NCBI GenBank assembly: GCA_030704615.1
Contig: CM060731.1
Location: forward strand, 30,318,001-30,382,000
Direction of reading: 5' to 3'
Source: Takakia lepidozioides
Taxonomy: Eukaryota; Streptophyta; Takakiopsida; Takakiales; Takakiaceae
DNA: 64,000 bases
The number at the start of each line of letters is the position of its first letter. Positions within the stretch are counted from its first letter, which is position 1. The notes beneath the pieces are model-generated. The model was not told the origin of the DNA and did not search any database. It saw nothing but the letters and a program-made list of their open reading frames with translations. Position numbers and translations under genes: made by a program. Below, piece by piece: positions 34,501 through 47,040 of the stretch.

Positions 34501-36546
34501 TGGAAGTTCAGTTTCAGAATTGGAACAGGAATTTGGTCAGGGCACCTGGTAGCCTGTCTCAAATGGTACCCCAACACTGTAAAAACCTACTCTGAAAGCG
34601 TAGGGTTTTAATTAGATACACTGTTTCACTGCAGCTGATTTGGTTGCAATACAAGCTTTCTGGCTATATAAGGACCTGTGCACTATTTTCAGATGATGTA
34701 TATCTTTTAATTTCGGTGGCATGGCATTTTTCAGCCATAAATGCATGTGAAAGGTAGGGAAGCATTATGAACAGAATCTGTCTGCATTATTAAATCTGGT
34801 GGGTAGATTTCAGAGAGGAGGTGCTTGCAGTACCAATAACGGCACTTGCTCTAACACTAGGCTTTCTTGTGTGATAGGGTGCTTCTGCCTCGTGGAATGT
34901 ACCTATTTCTTTCATTAGTGTAATTATCCTGCCGATTGTTGGGAATGCGGCAGAGCATGCAAGCGCCATCATGTTTGCCCTGAAAGACAAGCTGGTTAGT
35001 GTGTCAACCATTTGTTCACCTCTATGCAGAGCGTGCATGTGTTCTATTCATTGTTGTGCACAAAACTATGGACTAAAAACTTCGCTTGATCAAAGCTGCA
35101 GTGGGAAACAGTACATGAGTTAGTGTGAAGATGACTTTGCTTATAGTCTCAGTGGTTACCATTGTTTTACAGCATTTTCATTCCAGGCTCTCCTTCAGAT
35201 ACGGTGGGTGGCTGGTAGCTTTTATATCATTTGGGTCGATCTGCTTAGTTGATTTTCACTGGCGATTTTCACTACAGAAATGCTGGAGTTGATTGTCTCT
35301 CTGGTCGCATCTTGTAGAGCTAGGTGTTGGTCATGCAGAGTACTAGCTCATGTTAGGATGCAATGTTATGCACGCTTGTCGACGTTTCGCCCCACTGTAG
35401 CGAGATTAGCTGAAGCTAGGGTTTCTCTGTACTCTGTGGCAGGACATTTCCCTGGGAGTGGCCATTGGTTCTTCCACTCAAATATCCATGTTTGTGGTAC
35501 GTATCTATGTTGTTGGATTTTACTTGTTAGCATGGTCACACTTTTGAGCCCATGAGAATGGGGTGAGGCATGAAGGATGAGTGGTCCTTGGTCTTCAGTT
35601 GAAAACTTGTTGAGAGGTCTGTCATGTTGCATGCTGCAGATCCCATTCTGTGTTGTTATAGGATGGGCAATGGGCGTGCACATGGACCTCAATTTCCAGC
35701 TTTTTGAGACGGCCACCCTCTTCATCACAGTGCTCGTTGTTGCATTTATGCTGCAGGTGTGCAGCTGTACCTTGGGTTCCTGTAGAAATTTGTGTTAGTT
35801 TCTGATGCAAGATCACTGCATGCAGTACAGATGATTGCAGGTTTTGACCCAAAAGGTATGATATTCAGTGGTAAGTTTGCAATCAAGGCTAGCATTGACA
35901 TCAGACTTAGAAGCTTGGTGTTGAGCCCTTCAACCTGTTACAATACATTTGGCTCTGCTTGCCCTTTCAGAAATGGTGGAGAAGATTGCAAATAGTGAGC
36001 ACGTGAGAAAGACAACCTAGTTTTTCTTGCAGTATATTTTAGGTTTCCCTTTCCAAACAGAACGAAATAACATGGAAACAGATGGAATGATCCTTCAAAC
36101 AAAGTATAGTTCAATTTGCGACCTGGTGCTTGGAGAGTTCTTTTTTGAGATTACCACACACTACAACAAGCTGTCCACTGAAAGCTCAGAGAGCCAATGT
36201 GACACGAATGGACCAAAAAGTATTTTGATGTGTATGTGTGCAGGAAAAAGAAAGAAGGAACTGAAGATAGATGGTACAACCCTAGAAGATGACCTGTATC
36301 TGCCATCTTCTGCCTATGTCTTCAAGTGAAGTGTAGTTTGTTCCAGTCTTGTAAGCTTACTATTTCGGATTTAGTGTGGAGTTATCAAGGTAGATATCTA
36401 CAATATCTAGTGTGAACCTGCTCCTGGATGTTCTACAGGAAGGAACAGCAACTTACTTCAAAGGGCTAATGTTGGTGCTATGCTACTTGATAGTAGCTGC
36501 CAGCTTCTTTGTCCATGTTGATCCTCCGGACTCCCACAGTAAGTGA
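28547..36546 (+). CDS. CAX: Vacuolar-type cation/proton exchanger (CAX)
   Basis: Twelve GT-AG exons join in frame: 28547-28633, 29001-29057, 29280-29564, 30007-30074, 30365-30393, 30714-30910, 31697-31909, 34308-34439, 34878-34994, 35443-35496, 35640-35756 and 36439-36546. They total 1464 nt, or 487 residues. Known CAX proteins exchange cytosolic Ca2+ and other cations for H+ at the tonoplast. The two alpha-repeat signatures are [20 protein letters not shown] and [14 protein letters not shown], each with the key acidic residue. Between them is the acidic loop [13 protein letters not shown]. Other landmarks are [20 protein letters not shown] and [14 protein letters not shown]. The hydrophilic N-terminus of about 135 residues may act as the regulatory region known for this family. 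The large seventh intron (31910-34307) holds a LINE fragment; the sixth holds short retroposon copies. No coding damage was seen. The first exon is chosen by phase and is the least certain. Confidence 0.92.
31020..31340 (+). repeat. Three nested short retroposon copies in a CAX intron
   Basis: Partial copies at about 31024-31052, 31135-31250 and 31285-31335 share CACAAGGCTAYGGCAAACAA and the end CTTATGAGTA with copies at 2384 and 41115. The middle copy is the longest and starts near CACTACCGGCGCCAGCCCC. Confidence 0.7.
32710..33830 (-). mobile_element. LINE C-terminal fragment in CAX intron 7
   Basis: A 308-codon open frame on the minus strand (33760-32834) carries the C-terminal part of a non-LTR retrotransposon protein. 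It has [16 protein letters not shown] followed by [20 protein letters not shown] and YCPLYYEIR, a Cys/His finger typical of LINE tails. The reverse transcriptase domain is missing, so the copy is 5' truncated. After the stop, the 3' region ends in a microsatellite of CATTT units (GAAATGAAATGAAATG on the plus strand near 32717), a plausible LINE tail. The insert lies antisense to the CAX gene. Confidence 0.75.
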
Positions 36547-38956
36547 TCCAATTACCCTTTGTTTGTTTTCTTCGAACGCATGTAGCTTAGAATGATTCTG
36601 TGGGCTCCCATTGGCAGCAATTGAGTTGTTTCCTGATCTCATTGGAGTTAACACTTGTTAATTCGGAAGCGAGACTTCAGCACATGATATACAGATATAA
36701 AGACTTGCAAGATGTGGGTGACTAAACGCAGTATGAAATTGCCCCGTCAATATAAGATATGAGAGAGATAGACGAGGGTTGTCTGACTTGGTGTTTTTCA
36801 TCTGCAGTTGGAAGCAAGCGCTGACCTCCCGGGAGACCGGTACAAGTTAAATCAGAATGGACAACTTTGAGACCCCCCCACCTCAACTTCTCTACTCCTC
36901 TCAGTTCATAGCAATCTTTTTTGGCCAATCTCTGGCATTCTATGCACGAGGGATGCTCGTCCGTGGCCTCCACAAAGACACATATACGCTCTCATGTGAG
37001 TAGGATTCCATGCAAGTGTGCAGTAACTTTGCCTTGTTGACCATGGCTTCGACCCATTGAGTTTGTCACTTTCACCTGGCATATGGTGGGTCGGTGGCAG
37101 ATTGAGCAAACGCACATAAAGTTAAAGTCAATTGCCTACTGCCGGCAACGAACACAGTCAAAAGCTGGCGAGGTATTCCCGGGTATTGGGCTGGCCGGCC
37201 GGTATCGGTATGTAGGTAGGCCAATGAAAGAATAACACACGGAAGGGACGTCATTTTTGTCGATCTTCACCAACTGCAGGGAAATGGAGGTTGGCCCTTA
37301 CTCTTCACATCTCAGTTGTAGCACATGGAAGTCTTCCCAAAGACAAGACAAAGTATGAAACCGTTCACTATTGGAAAGCTAAACACAAGCTACAGAGTCG
37401 AACAATTTTATATAGGACCTCAATTTCGTTATGATGGACTGAGAGCAGTACTCCAGAGGGACTGATTGGGTAATGCACACCATGGTAGTATGTGTGCCAG
37501 ATTTGAAGGGGTACAAGAAGTAAAGGGTGGGTTCGAAGAGGTAGAGGGAGAGTATAGAGCATGTACATGAAGAGGCAGATCTCGTTAGAGTTAGTAGAAG
37601 TAGAGCTCTATCTCTGGCTTTTGGAGAATGGCCGAGTTAGTCAGGGATGTTTGAGAGAATCATGAGAAGAGAATGAGTGAAGTGGTAGCGATCGTCTTTA
37701 GCGAGTGGGTGAGGGGGCAACACCCACGGAAATCAGCTGTACAGGATGTCGCCGCTTGAACACAAGCCGTCTTCATAGCGAGCCTTGCCATGGCTTCCTC
37801 CTGCCCAGCGCTATGGGGGAGTCAGTTAGGAGCTTCCTTGGGAATTGGTTTGGAAAGATTGAATGAGGGATGGTTATGTACAGCAGCAAAGGTGCCACTC
37901 TGTAATTTGTTCTGTGAGGGGCCTGTCGCGTGTTGCCTTCAATTTTTGAACTTAGAGAGGGGAGCGTATGCGTTTCTTCTCAGGAGTTTTCGTTGCGCAT
38001 CCCGTTCGAGAGATTGTATGAAGAAATACATTGTGCAGTACCAGAGTAGGTAGGCGAATTGTACTGGTGTTGGTACACGGCCATTGGTGTTGCGTTAGCT
38101 CGGGAGGCTGGGAGCGTGGGATTGCTCGTCCGAAGCTTTCCTTGGGCACTACCTTTTGAAGATTATATGAAAAATCAATAAAGTATGAAACACCCTACCT
38201 GTCTTCTAGAGCGCCCGCGCCCTTTGTTGCCATAGATTTGCGCACACCTGACAAGGTCGGCTTGAAATAGGTTTAGCTCGGAAGCATATTACGCAGCAAT
38301 TTCTGAAAGCGATCAGTCCCCGTCAGTGGCTTCTACATCTTCCTAGAGTGCTCCGCTTGCACGTGATTGCGTTATGTATCACTGAATTTGCTGTAAATTG
38401 AGGCTGAGACACCTGCGTCTTGCTGTGAGATAGAACCTTATTTGTGTGTCAGCTTTGCCTAAGTGCGTCGTTACTTCAGTCGCTGAAGGGGTTTGAGACT
38501 CAACAAATTTGCAGAAATGGAAGTTTAAAGTGCCAGGGGAAGGCAGGTTCGGAAACTGATAAACCGATTTGTTAGCTGGGAAGTATGAAGCAAGGCATGC
38601 ATCGCGGCTACAATGCCTCGGTTAGAGCTTGGTAGCCATAGACCCGTGGCCATAGGTCCCGCATAGGAAAGAAAGGATGAGAAGAGACGAGGGTTGCTTT
38701 GGGATAAGCAATTGTTGTGGAGGATGGAGGACCTAAAACATCCCTATGGTAACGGACAGGAAAGCGAGCACAGCAACAGGTGGCCCAATACACTTTGCAT
38801 TATCTTTTGCTTGTAGGACTGACCAACGGAAGGCATTAAAACACCCTTGAAGACAAAGAGCAAGCGAGACAGACACCCTGGGCATACTTCGTCAATCAGG
38901 AACCATAGACAAGTGTGACTGTAAATGTTCACGTAAATATTTGAACGTCCAAGAGG
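36547..38956. other. Intergenic, no gene recognised
   Basis: No open frame here shows a domain or a splice pattern I can support. The right part probably holds the promoter of the protease-like gene that starts at 38957. Confidence 0.5.
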
Positions 38957-41900
38957 ATGGGCTGTCTCTGCAAATGCTTCCCATGTATGGGACCCCAGCA
39001 GGTGGGGGCCCGTGAACTACATGAGCTAAAGACTGCAATATATGCAAATCGCTCCTCTATTGTGGCCCTCAGCACAGTGGCACATGGAGCGAATGGACAA
39101 GGCACTGGCATCCTCATCCACCGGGCGTTGATGTTGACAAGCCATGATGGCATGGCTAGCCATGAGGGTGCAGTGGAAGGAGAGATGGTGCTCAGCCAGA
39201 GGGGATCCGAGTCCAGTACTCCTCCAGCCAATCTTTCGAATCCACCAGCCATTCTTACACGCAGACTTCTTCCATCCAGGTCAGCAGAGGTTGGTTATTT
39301 CACTGCTGAAGAACGAAAAAATAGGACAGAAGAATGCCTCATAACATCTGGGTACCTCTGGCAAAGGGTTAGATTCAGAAATATTTGTTGCATCTAACAG
39401 CACCAATGGAATCTCATGTTGAGATACCAAGGTCATCTGATATGGAAGTAATACAACATGCCGAACTTTCTCTCAGTTCAAAGAATAAATCGAGCTCTAA
39501 ATGTACACTCATTATTAGTACACGGTCTGTGGCCAGTTCATCATAGTCCTACTGTGAACTGAGAGATGTACTCATTGTTCTCATGTGAATGCTGATATGT
39601 CACACCCTGAAGGATGTGGTTCCCACTTTGTAACCCTCCCAGAGCCAGTTATGCAGATTCGGCCCACAAGGTCATATAAGACTCATCCTGAAACTATCCT
39701 GGTGTTTGTGAACCACAATCGTTCTACAGAGAACCGCATAATTTTGATGTATGAGCTGGATTAGATGTTGACACACTGTTGATTCCAGCCCTGCTGCTGT
39801 AGCTCCCAATTCGACAGCACCTAAAATTGCCAGTTCCACAGTCTAAGAAAGGGAAAGGGCAGACAGGAAGTCGAAAGCTTCCTCTCCCACCGTAAGAGGA
39901 ACTAGGGACCATGAAGCACCCTCTCTCTCTTATCATTTAGCAGGGAAACCTTGGGGAGTGTTGGTAGAAGTCATCTGGCAAGTAACTGGGAATTGCGGAC
40001 AGGCCTTGGTGTCTAAGGTGTCCAGTCGAATCCATGCCCAAGAAGAATTGTTGGCTAATGCCAAACTCAGCTTATTCAGCTCAATCAGCCTATTAAAATG
40101 TTTGTCACGAGTCAAATTTGCACATTTGTGGCAGGTATTTCATCACCAATGCAGGACTCGACTTGACGCTGGTCGCATGTGATCCAGTCAACTCTGAGGT
40201 TGCCCCACTGGGACTGGGACTGGCACAAGCCACTGGCGATGCAATGGACCTTGGGCACCAAATCTTCATACTGGGACATCTCAAAGGTGGTGAACACAAA
40301 GGGCGAATCATGCTTGGCGAAGGGCAAATCACCAGAGAAGACGAAATGGTTATCAAGTTTGCCACTGATGGGGATCTGTGGGCACCTGGGTCTGCCGGCT
40401 TTGATGAAACAGGTGAGTTTGCTTTCATGGTTTGTAACCCCAAGGAACCTCCAGAGAAGGAGCAGCCAGCAGCTGAGAATGAAAGTGGGAGGCAGTCAGG
40501 AGTCTTGGTGCAAGCAATCCGTCGTTGGATCAAACAGAACTGGCTGGGAAATTTTGACGAGCTGGTGAAGCCCAGTGGACCGACACTGACATCGTCTGAT
40601 CCCTTGCCAGTATTCTACAGTAACCAAACAGTGCCCAACCAGAAACAGCCATGGTCCGCTTCCTATGAGAAAAGCCCAACCGAGGCTGAGCTGGCGAAGA
40701 CTTTAGCAAACACACCCGATACAGAGCCCTTGGTGACCACACATCATGCAGGGGTCTTAAAGCACAAAGGTGCGACAAAGGCATTGGATGACAAGGTTCC
40801 TTCAGAGGCTGGGGAGCATAAGACTGCTTCAGAAGGCTTGGATCCCAAAGATATTTCAAAGGCTAGAGAAGGGAATAAACAAAATTGGGTTGACAGGCTC
40901 CATTCTCCCCAAAGTTGCAGTAGAGCTGGGAAGGAGCTAAAAGAGAGGGAGGAGGAATCGGCCAGGCTGGAATGCTTGTCAGCTTCGCCCTTACTGACAC
41001 CCAAGCCAGGTACAATTGCCCTATACAAACATAGAACCTGCAACGTACCTTTCGTAGGAATGTGTAAAAAACATGGCCTTAACATGCTAACATGCTACTC
41101 TTTCCATAGGACGGTTCCAGCTCAAACTGGGCGCGGGGTCAATGGCCACAAGGCTACGGCAAACAACGTCTTATGAGTACAATCTTTCCATAGGACGGAT
41201 GGCAACAGAGTGTAGTAGTCATGTTAGAATCCTTAAAAGCCTGCAGGACCTGAAATAGTGTGACAACCCAATGTAAGCTACTCCTCTCATTACTTCCAAA
41301 TACTCAGGAACTGTGTTCTAACTTAGAGGTAACATGCTATATACATGTATGTTGGATGATGGTGATCGCTGAAGTGATATTCTCTACATACATGATCCTT
41401 TATCAGGGAGTCCCCAAAGGAGTGCTCATAGGGAAGGCCGCACTGTCACGAACCTGCCAAGCTCGCCAAATCGCGAGAGGAATAAGGTACACAAAAAGTA
41501 CCGCTCGAGAAGTTCACCAAATTCTGACCGGCGAAGCTCGCCAGACAGAATGGGACGGGAAAGGTATCCCTCTAGAAGTTCACCAACACCATCAAAGAGA
41601 ATGGGCAATGAGGGACAGGACAGGAAAAAGGGACAGAAGGAGAAAAAGGCCGAGGTTTTCAAAAGAATAAATGCAACTCCTAGGAAAGAAGAAGTCCATG
41701 GATCTGATACAGGGATGAAGATGTGGTGCAGATCTCTCAGACCTGATCCCAAGCCTCAAGGGGAAAAGAAAGCCAAAATGCCAAAGAATACTGGTCCAAA
41801 ATCTCCCAAAACTAGTGCAGAGTCGTCCATTAAGGCATCTCCCAGAGCGACTCCAGTTGATTCTTGTTGTGCATCTCCTAGAACAACTCCAAAGGGTTCT

Positions 41901-44900
41901 CGTCCAGCATCTCCCAGAGCGACTCCAAAGGACTCTCGTCAGGCATCTCCAAGAGGTAATCCCCATGCAACACCCAAGCTCTCTCCCCGACAAAGTCCCG
42001 CAGGTGTAGGCTCATGGGAGGAACCCCCTGGGATCCTATCTCGATGTGGATCTCACAAAGGTAGGCCTAACTCAGTTGGGATGGCGAGCACCAAAAGGAA
42101 AATGGAAACTGGAACCCCATGGGAGGAACCCCCTGGCATGCTGTCTTGTTGTGGATCTCCCAAACGCGGCCCTCAGTCCGTTGGGAGTGTCAACAGCAGA
42201 AAGGAAAGTCCTAAGGAGGATGGCCCCCAAGGGACATCTAGTTTTGGACGTCCAGTTAGTCCAAGAGGCCAGTCCATGTCGCCTGAGGAACTTTGCCAGA
42301 AATCACAGCAACATGGAGAGCCCCCTGGTATGTTGTCACAATGTGCATCCGAGCAAGCCCCTGCATCAGAATCCTCCCTAAGTAAACAACACACAACCAA
42401 GCCACAGTGCAGTCGGCATGAGAAAGAAGAGTCTGTGCTGCCAGTCTCTCACTCAACCCAGTCTACACCGGATGCAACATATGGAAGTACATTCAAGAAA
42501 GAGGGTAGTGAGATAGCTAGAGACAATGAGAAGCCTAAGAAGCATCAGCCCAAACCACAGCACCAGTATGAAGAGCCTCCTGGTGTACTGTCATGGTATA
42601 CATCCAAGCAGGCCCCAGCATCCGGCTCCTCCTTGGACAGACTAACTACAGTGGAGCTGCAGTGTAGTCGGCATGAAAAAGAAAAAAGGTCCTGTAGGAA
42701 AAAGGTCCATGGGAAGCCTTCGGATCCTCAGCCAGAACTAAAGCAGTATGACGAGCCTCCTGGTATCTTTTCATGGGGTGCAACCAAGCAGCCCCGGCAT
42801 GACAAAGAAGAGAAGGCCTGGTCAAAATGCCATGGAAAGTCATGTGATAAGCCTCACTCAGATGAACCAGATTCTCCTTCTTCTGGTCAGGAGAGGGCAT
42901 GGGTCGAGTACTGGCAGATTCCAGAGACGTTCGAGGAGAATCAAATCATGCACCAAATATGTGATTGGTCCAAAAGGGAGGACCCTAACGAGGCAGGACA
43001 TAGGTCTCAGGCTAAAGGCCGTGAATCCCCATCTGTCTCTGTCTCAGATCGGTTGCACGTTGTTGAGTCCCAATGTAGCAGGCATGACAAAGAAGACGGT
43101 GCTTGGAGTGAATACCATGTACCCGAAACATTTGAGGATTTTAGTCCATCCAAAGTGAGTGCAGAAGAAGAGGGCCAAATTGCTGAACGCCTGCATAAAT
43201 CCGACACAAAATGCCCAAAGTATCGGAAGGAGAAGAAGTATTGGGCCAGACATATGATGCAAACGAGGCCTAGGTCTGCAGGCGACAAGGAGAAATTGGG
43301 GGTTAAAAGCGGTGCAAAACATTGCAGCAAGTATCAGACAGAAGATGAGGACACTAGGTCGAAAGGCCACCAGTCCAATAGTAGTGTAAGGAACCGCCAA
43401 GGTTGACAAACCGTCAGCTGGCTTGCACAGAACCGTGCCTCCAAACAGCAGGCCTGGTAAGGATCCGTTGAAAACCTCCAAGCCTACGAACGTTAGAAAG
43501 CGGGCCCAAGATGACAAATCTCACCTGTTTCCATGTTTTCCTAAGAAAACTGTGAAAGCACACCTTTTGGACAAGCCTAGCACTCCTCAAAAGCTTCAGA
43601 AGTCTCAATGCCACAAACATGAGAGGGAGGAGATGGATTGGGACTCAACTCATGAGAGCAGTGCAGCTAAGCAGCATTCGGATAAGCAACCCTCAGCAAA
43701 GAACCATGGCTCAAGAACGACAAACTCGTATAAATCTGAATCAGATGGTGACAAAACCCCTCTATCATGTTGGTCTCAGAAATCAAGCAAGTCGAGCAAA
43801 TCCAAATCGAAGTCTGCTTCTCCAACACCGAAGTCGGAAGTATCTTTTAGTAGAAACACCACGCCCTCTAGAAGAGATGGTAGTGACAAATTTGATAGCC
43901 GACCCAACACAGCATCTGGAAAATCTTCCACGGGATACTCATCACGATCAGCTAGCCCCTCCAACTTGTCAAGCCCATCCTCTCGGCCGCGCCGCAGCCC
44001 GAGCACTTTAAGAAGTAGATCACGCCCTCCGACACCAGAAGGGATGGTGGAGAAGAGACTCAGGTCACGTCCAACATCACCAGAAGGGATGGTGGAGAAG
44101 AGACTCAGGTCACGCCCAGCATCACCGGAAGTGGTGCGGGGGAGAAGAGTTCAAGGCCAAGCAAGCTTTACTCCAGCGACCAAGAGGGATGCTACGGAGG
44201 GATCGCACTCGAAAAACTGTGCGGCCTTGAAGCCAGTGACGTTAGCATCGGATGTTAGCAGGGATGCCAAGGTGGTGGGGGAAGACAAGGTACATGACTA
44301 AAGCATTTTTAAGGAGCATGTGTGTTTGTCTCTGACGCAGCACGGAGGTAATAGCAATTCTTGTGAAGCTCAGGTCCAATCCCTGTCGAATCGTTCATCT
44401 GGTCGTAAGGAATATTAGTTTAGAGTCAAGTTGTTGCAGTAGCGAGACTCACAATGGAGACCATTTTGATCAGGCCATCACCAGCACTAAAACGCTCTTC
44501 GGAGATATGTTACGGGTGGAAGGAAGAGCGATTCAAAAAAGAACTGTTCTCTTCTGACATGTCTCTAGGCTTGGAATGCATGTTTAACTTTTAGGAAGAT
44601 CGGTATTTCTGTTGTCTCCATTCAAATATATATCTTGACACAATACTAATTTTGAGAAGTGCTGGAGGTCACAGAGTGCTTCTGTTCTGTCTTTGGGCTC
44701 TTCTACAAGACTTCCTTGCACTATACGGTGTGGGGATCCCAGGAGCACCTAGGATATCCATATCAAAGACAGTGTGAGAAGCTTAACTCCATGGAATTAA
44801 CGCCAACCAACGTTTGACAGTGAATGTAAACAGGCGGACCAGAACAATTCCATGAGCCCAACAGTGAACACTAGAAAGCAAATCATGAGCACAAAGGGCG

Positions 44901-45741
44901 ACCCAGAGGGCTTGTACAGGTCTGCATCAAACCCAAGGTCATTCGGCGGACAATGTCCTCAGGATTCAGCATTATATCACATGCGATGCCCAGCAAATCC
45001 AGCGATAAGCTGTCCCCTGCGTAGCCCCCAAGGAGGTGGGCTGAATGGAGGCAAGTCTAAACTTGAGAGACCAGTGACTGGAACTGGAGGTCCGAGGGGA
45101 AGTGTCGTTGTTAGATCACTTATGGTTGGACCGCGCATCGGATACCTGTCAGCAACAGAAAGCACAAAGCCAGTCTGGCGCAACGATTTGCGACAGAAGA
45201 GCGCAAACGACACAAGCAAGAGACGAATCACTGATTTGCAGTACAAGCTGCAAGGGACCTACAAGAAGAAGGTATTGACACTTGGGCGATCTCTAAGGAA
45301 ATCGCACAATTGTTGGTGACTGGAACCCAATTGTTTACCTCTGCTTTTGTCTTCTAGATTGAAATGAAACCACTGCTTTCTTTTCAGGAACAAAAACTTC
45401 CACCTCAACACTGCACATTGTAAACGATGGTGTGTGCAATTAGCCAGCAGAATGAAAGGTCTTGCAAGTTTCCAGGTGCATTAGGACCTCAAATAATCTC
45501 AACTTCACATACCCAGGGGGTTGAAAATGTTGTACTGACCTTTCTGCCGCTGAAATTCCCATGAGTGAGATATTTTCAGGTTCCAACGAAGAACGATGTT
45601 GGTTCAAATCCCAAGCCACGATGGTGTATTTCAACTCAGGTGCGCCATGACGATACCGCACTATTGCTAGACCCAGTTGAGAAGCCTCCTCCCAAGGAAC
45701 TGAGGACTTCTCCTTCCAAGAAAGTGGAAAGGCCAGAATAA
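38957..45741 (+). CDS. Trypsin-fold protein with acylation-type N-terminus and long repetitive disordered tail
   Basis: Exons: 38957-39279, 40135-41009, 41407-44289, 44341-44373, 44834-45271, and a last exon at either 45388-45423 or 45580-45741 (both keep phase). The N-terminus MGCLCKCFPC fits N-myristoylation plus palmitoylation. A PA-clan, trypsin-like fold follows: GTGILIH, the His region LMLTSHDG, the Asp region NAGLDLTLV and the Ser region LWAPGSAGF in place of GDSGG. The long tail, about 1100 residues, is disordered and rich in Ser, Pro, Lys and Arg. It has five EPPGxxS repeats and about seven C-x-[RK]-[HY]-x-[KR]-E repeats. A one-base frame change is needed between about 43386 and 43405; a sequencing error, a real mutation or unusual splicing are all possible. 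Similar plant proteins with a plasma-membrane anchor and inactive-looking protease fold exist; activity is not established. Confidence 0.7.
41115..41182 (+). mobile_element. 68-bp retroposon insertion with 16-bp target duplications
   Basis: The insert lies in an intron of the trypsin-fold gene. It is flanked by perfect direct repeats TCTTTCCATAGGACGG at 41099-41114 and 41183-41198. The insert itself holds CTCAAACTGGGCGCGGGGTC and ends CTTATGAGTACAA, matching the family seen at 2384 and 31135. A long target duplication and 5' truncation indicate target-primed reverse transcription. Confidence 0.85.
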
Positions 45742-47040
45742 GATGGAAACAACCTGCATGGACTTGAAAACCTCTGGCCTGGGCGCACAACAAGAACTGA
45801 CAAGGGTTCTCCAAAGGGACCAGCCCTCTCCAAAGAGCAGCCTCCTGGCCTTTCTGATCACAAAATAGTTGGGGAAGGGCAGAGTAAGCTCGGGCAACTC
45901 CGTTTTGACAGAATTGTAAAGAGCCCCAGCCCTTCAACTCGCTACAACCAGGACCCATTGAATCTTTGATGCTCGTGGCTGACTGGGCGAGTACTAGCTA
46001 GGCTTCCACGCCGAGGTCTGTGTCCAGAGCATGGCCATATTTACCCAGCCACATCTGAAGTCTAATTTTTTACTCTCAAAGTCGAGTGACAACTGGAACA
46101 ACCGATGACATGGACTGAAAACCGTAGAAAGAGTCTCCACTTGGCGAAAAGTGCCCGTGATGGCCTCGTTGGTGGGGTCTCCCTTTGCAAGTCTTCCTCA
46201 AAGTGAAATCACGAGACTCGGATCCTCAACACACAATAGAAGGCCGGCTTGTACAGAAGTACACAAAACTTGATCAGGAACAGCATGGATCTGCAAAGCC
46301 ATCATTTTAGATGCTCTGGTGTGAATGAGGTTCGTCACCCTTTGTTCAGAAGACAAGGATCCTGTGCAGGGAGGTCGCTCACTGTCTTTTTCTAAACGAA
46401 GTGATGTAATTCACAAACACACGGGGGCCAGTTTGAGAAGCTGCTACAAAACCTGTTTTGAAGACCGAAGTTGATGGTTCCAAGGTACCGGGTGAGTTCC
46501 CGAATGAATCAATCACCACATTCCCATTTTGCACAACATAATATGGACAGTGCAAAATATCGAGTTATAATGATGTATGCACAGCTGCCTTCTTTGTTCT
46601 TTTTGAGGTTGGGACTCTTGTGTTCTCACATAGTTCTGGTGTTTACTATGTTATGTGCCTGCACTTGTCCATTTGCAGATGGCTGGTGGAGGGTGAGCGA
46701 GTTTCAAGCGAATGTTGTGGGTCCCTCAATACCGGATTTCCAACATGGCCAAGCAATCCTCAAGCGATGCCCGTACTATTCACCTTTCAATCAATCCTGG
46801 TAATCACCTATAGTCTCGAGTTCTATTTCTTCCCAATGCAAAAGATACCTCAAAGATTATACATGATCATGCTTGTTCTGCCCTCTGTCACAATCTGGGA
46901 TCTAACGAAAGCTCAGGGATCAGTTTCAAATACCTGCACCTCACTCTCTCGTTAGAAAGGTCATGTCTTTCTCTTGACCACCACAGAGCACCCACCTGAC
47001 GAAGGAAGCAGCACACCCCTAGAAGAAGAAAATCTGACAC
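45742..47040. other. No firm gene; possible isolated exon
   Basis: A candidate exon after a TTTGCAG acceptor at 46678 (GWWRVSEFQANVVGPSIPDF and on, stop at 46801-46803) could be a terminal exon. No partner exon or domain is recognisable. The open frame at 45440-45958 on the minus strand lies opposite the end of the previous gene and shows no domain. Confidence 0.3.

Noticed and set aside
36027-36329. 100-codon plus-strand open frame between CAX exons 11 and 12
   Set aside because: It is intronic; exons 11 and 12 join directly in phase and complete the conserved C-terminus.
41592-43517. Minus-strand open frames opposite the long tail exon
   Set aside because: They are shadows of a Ser/Pro/Lys-rich coding exon; no domain and no splice logic.
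45440-45958. 172-codon minus-strand open frame
   Set aside because: It lies opposite the likely last exon of the trypsin-fold gene and has no recognisable domain.
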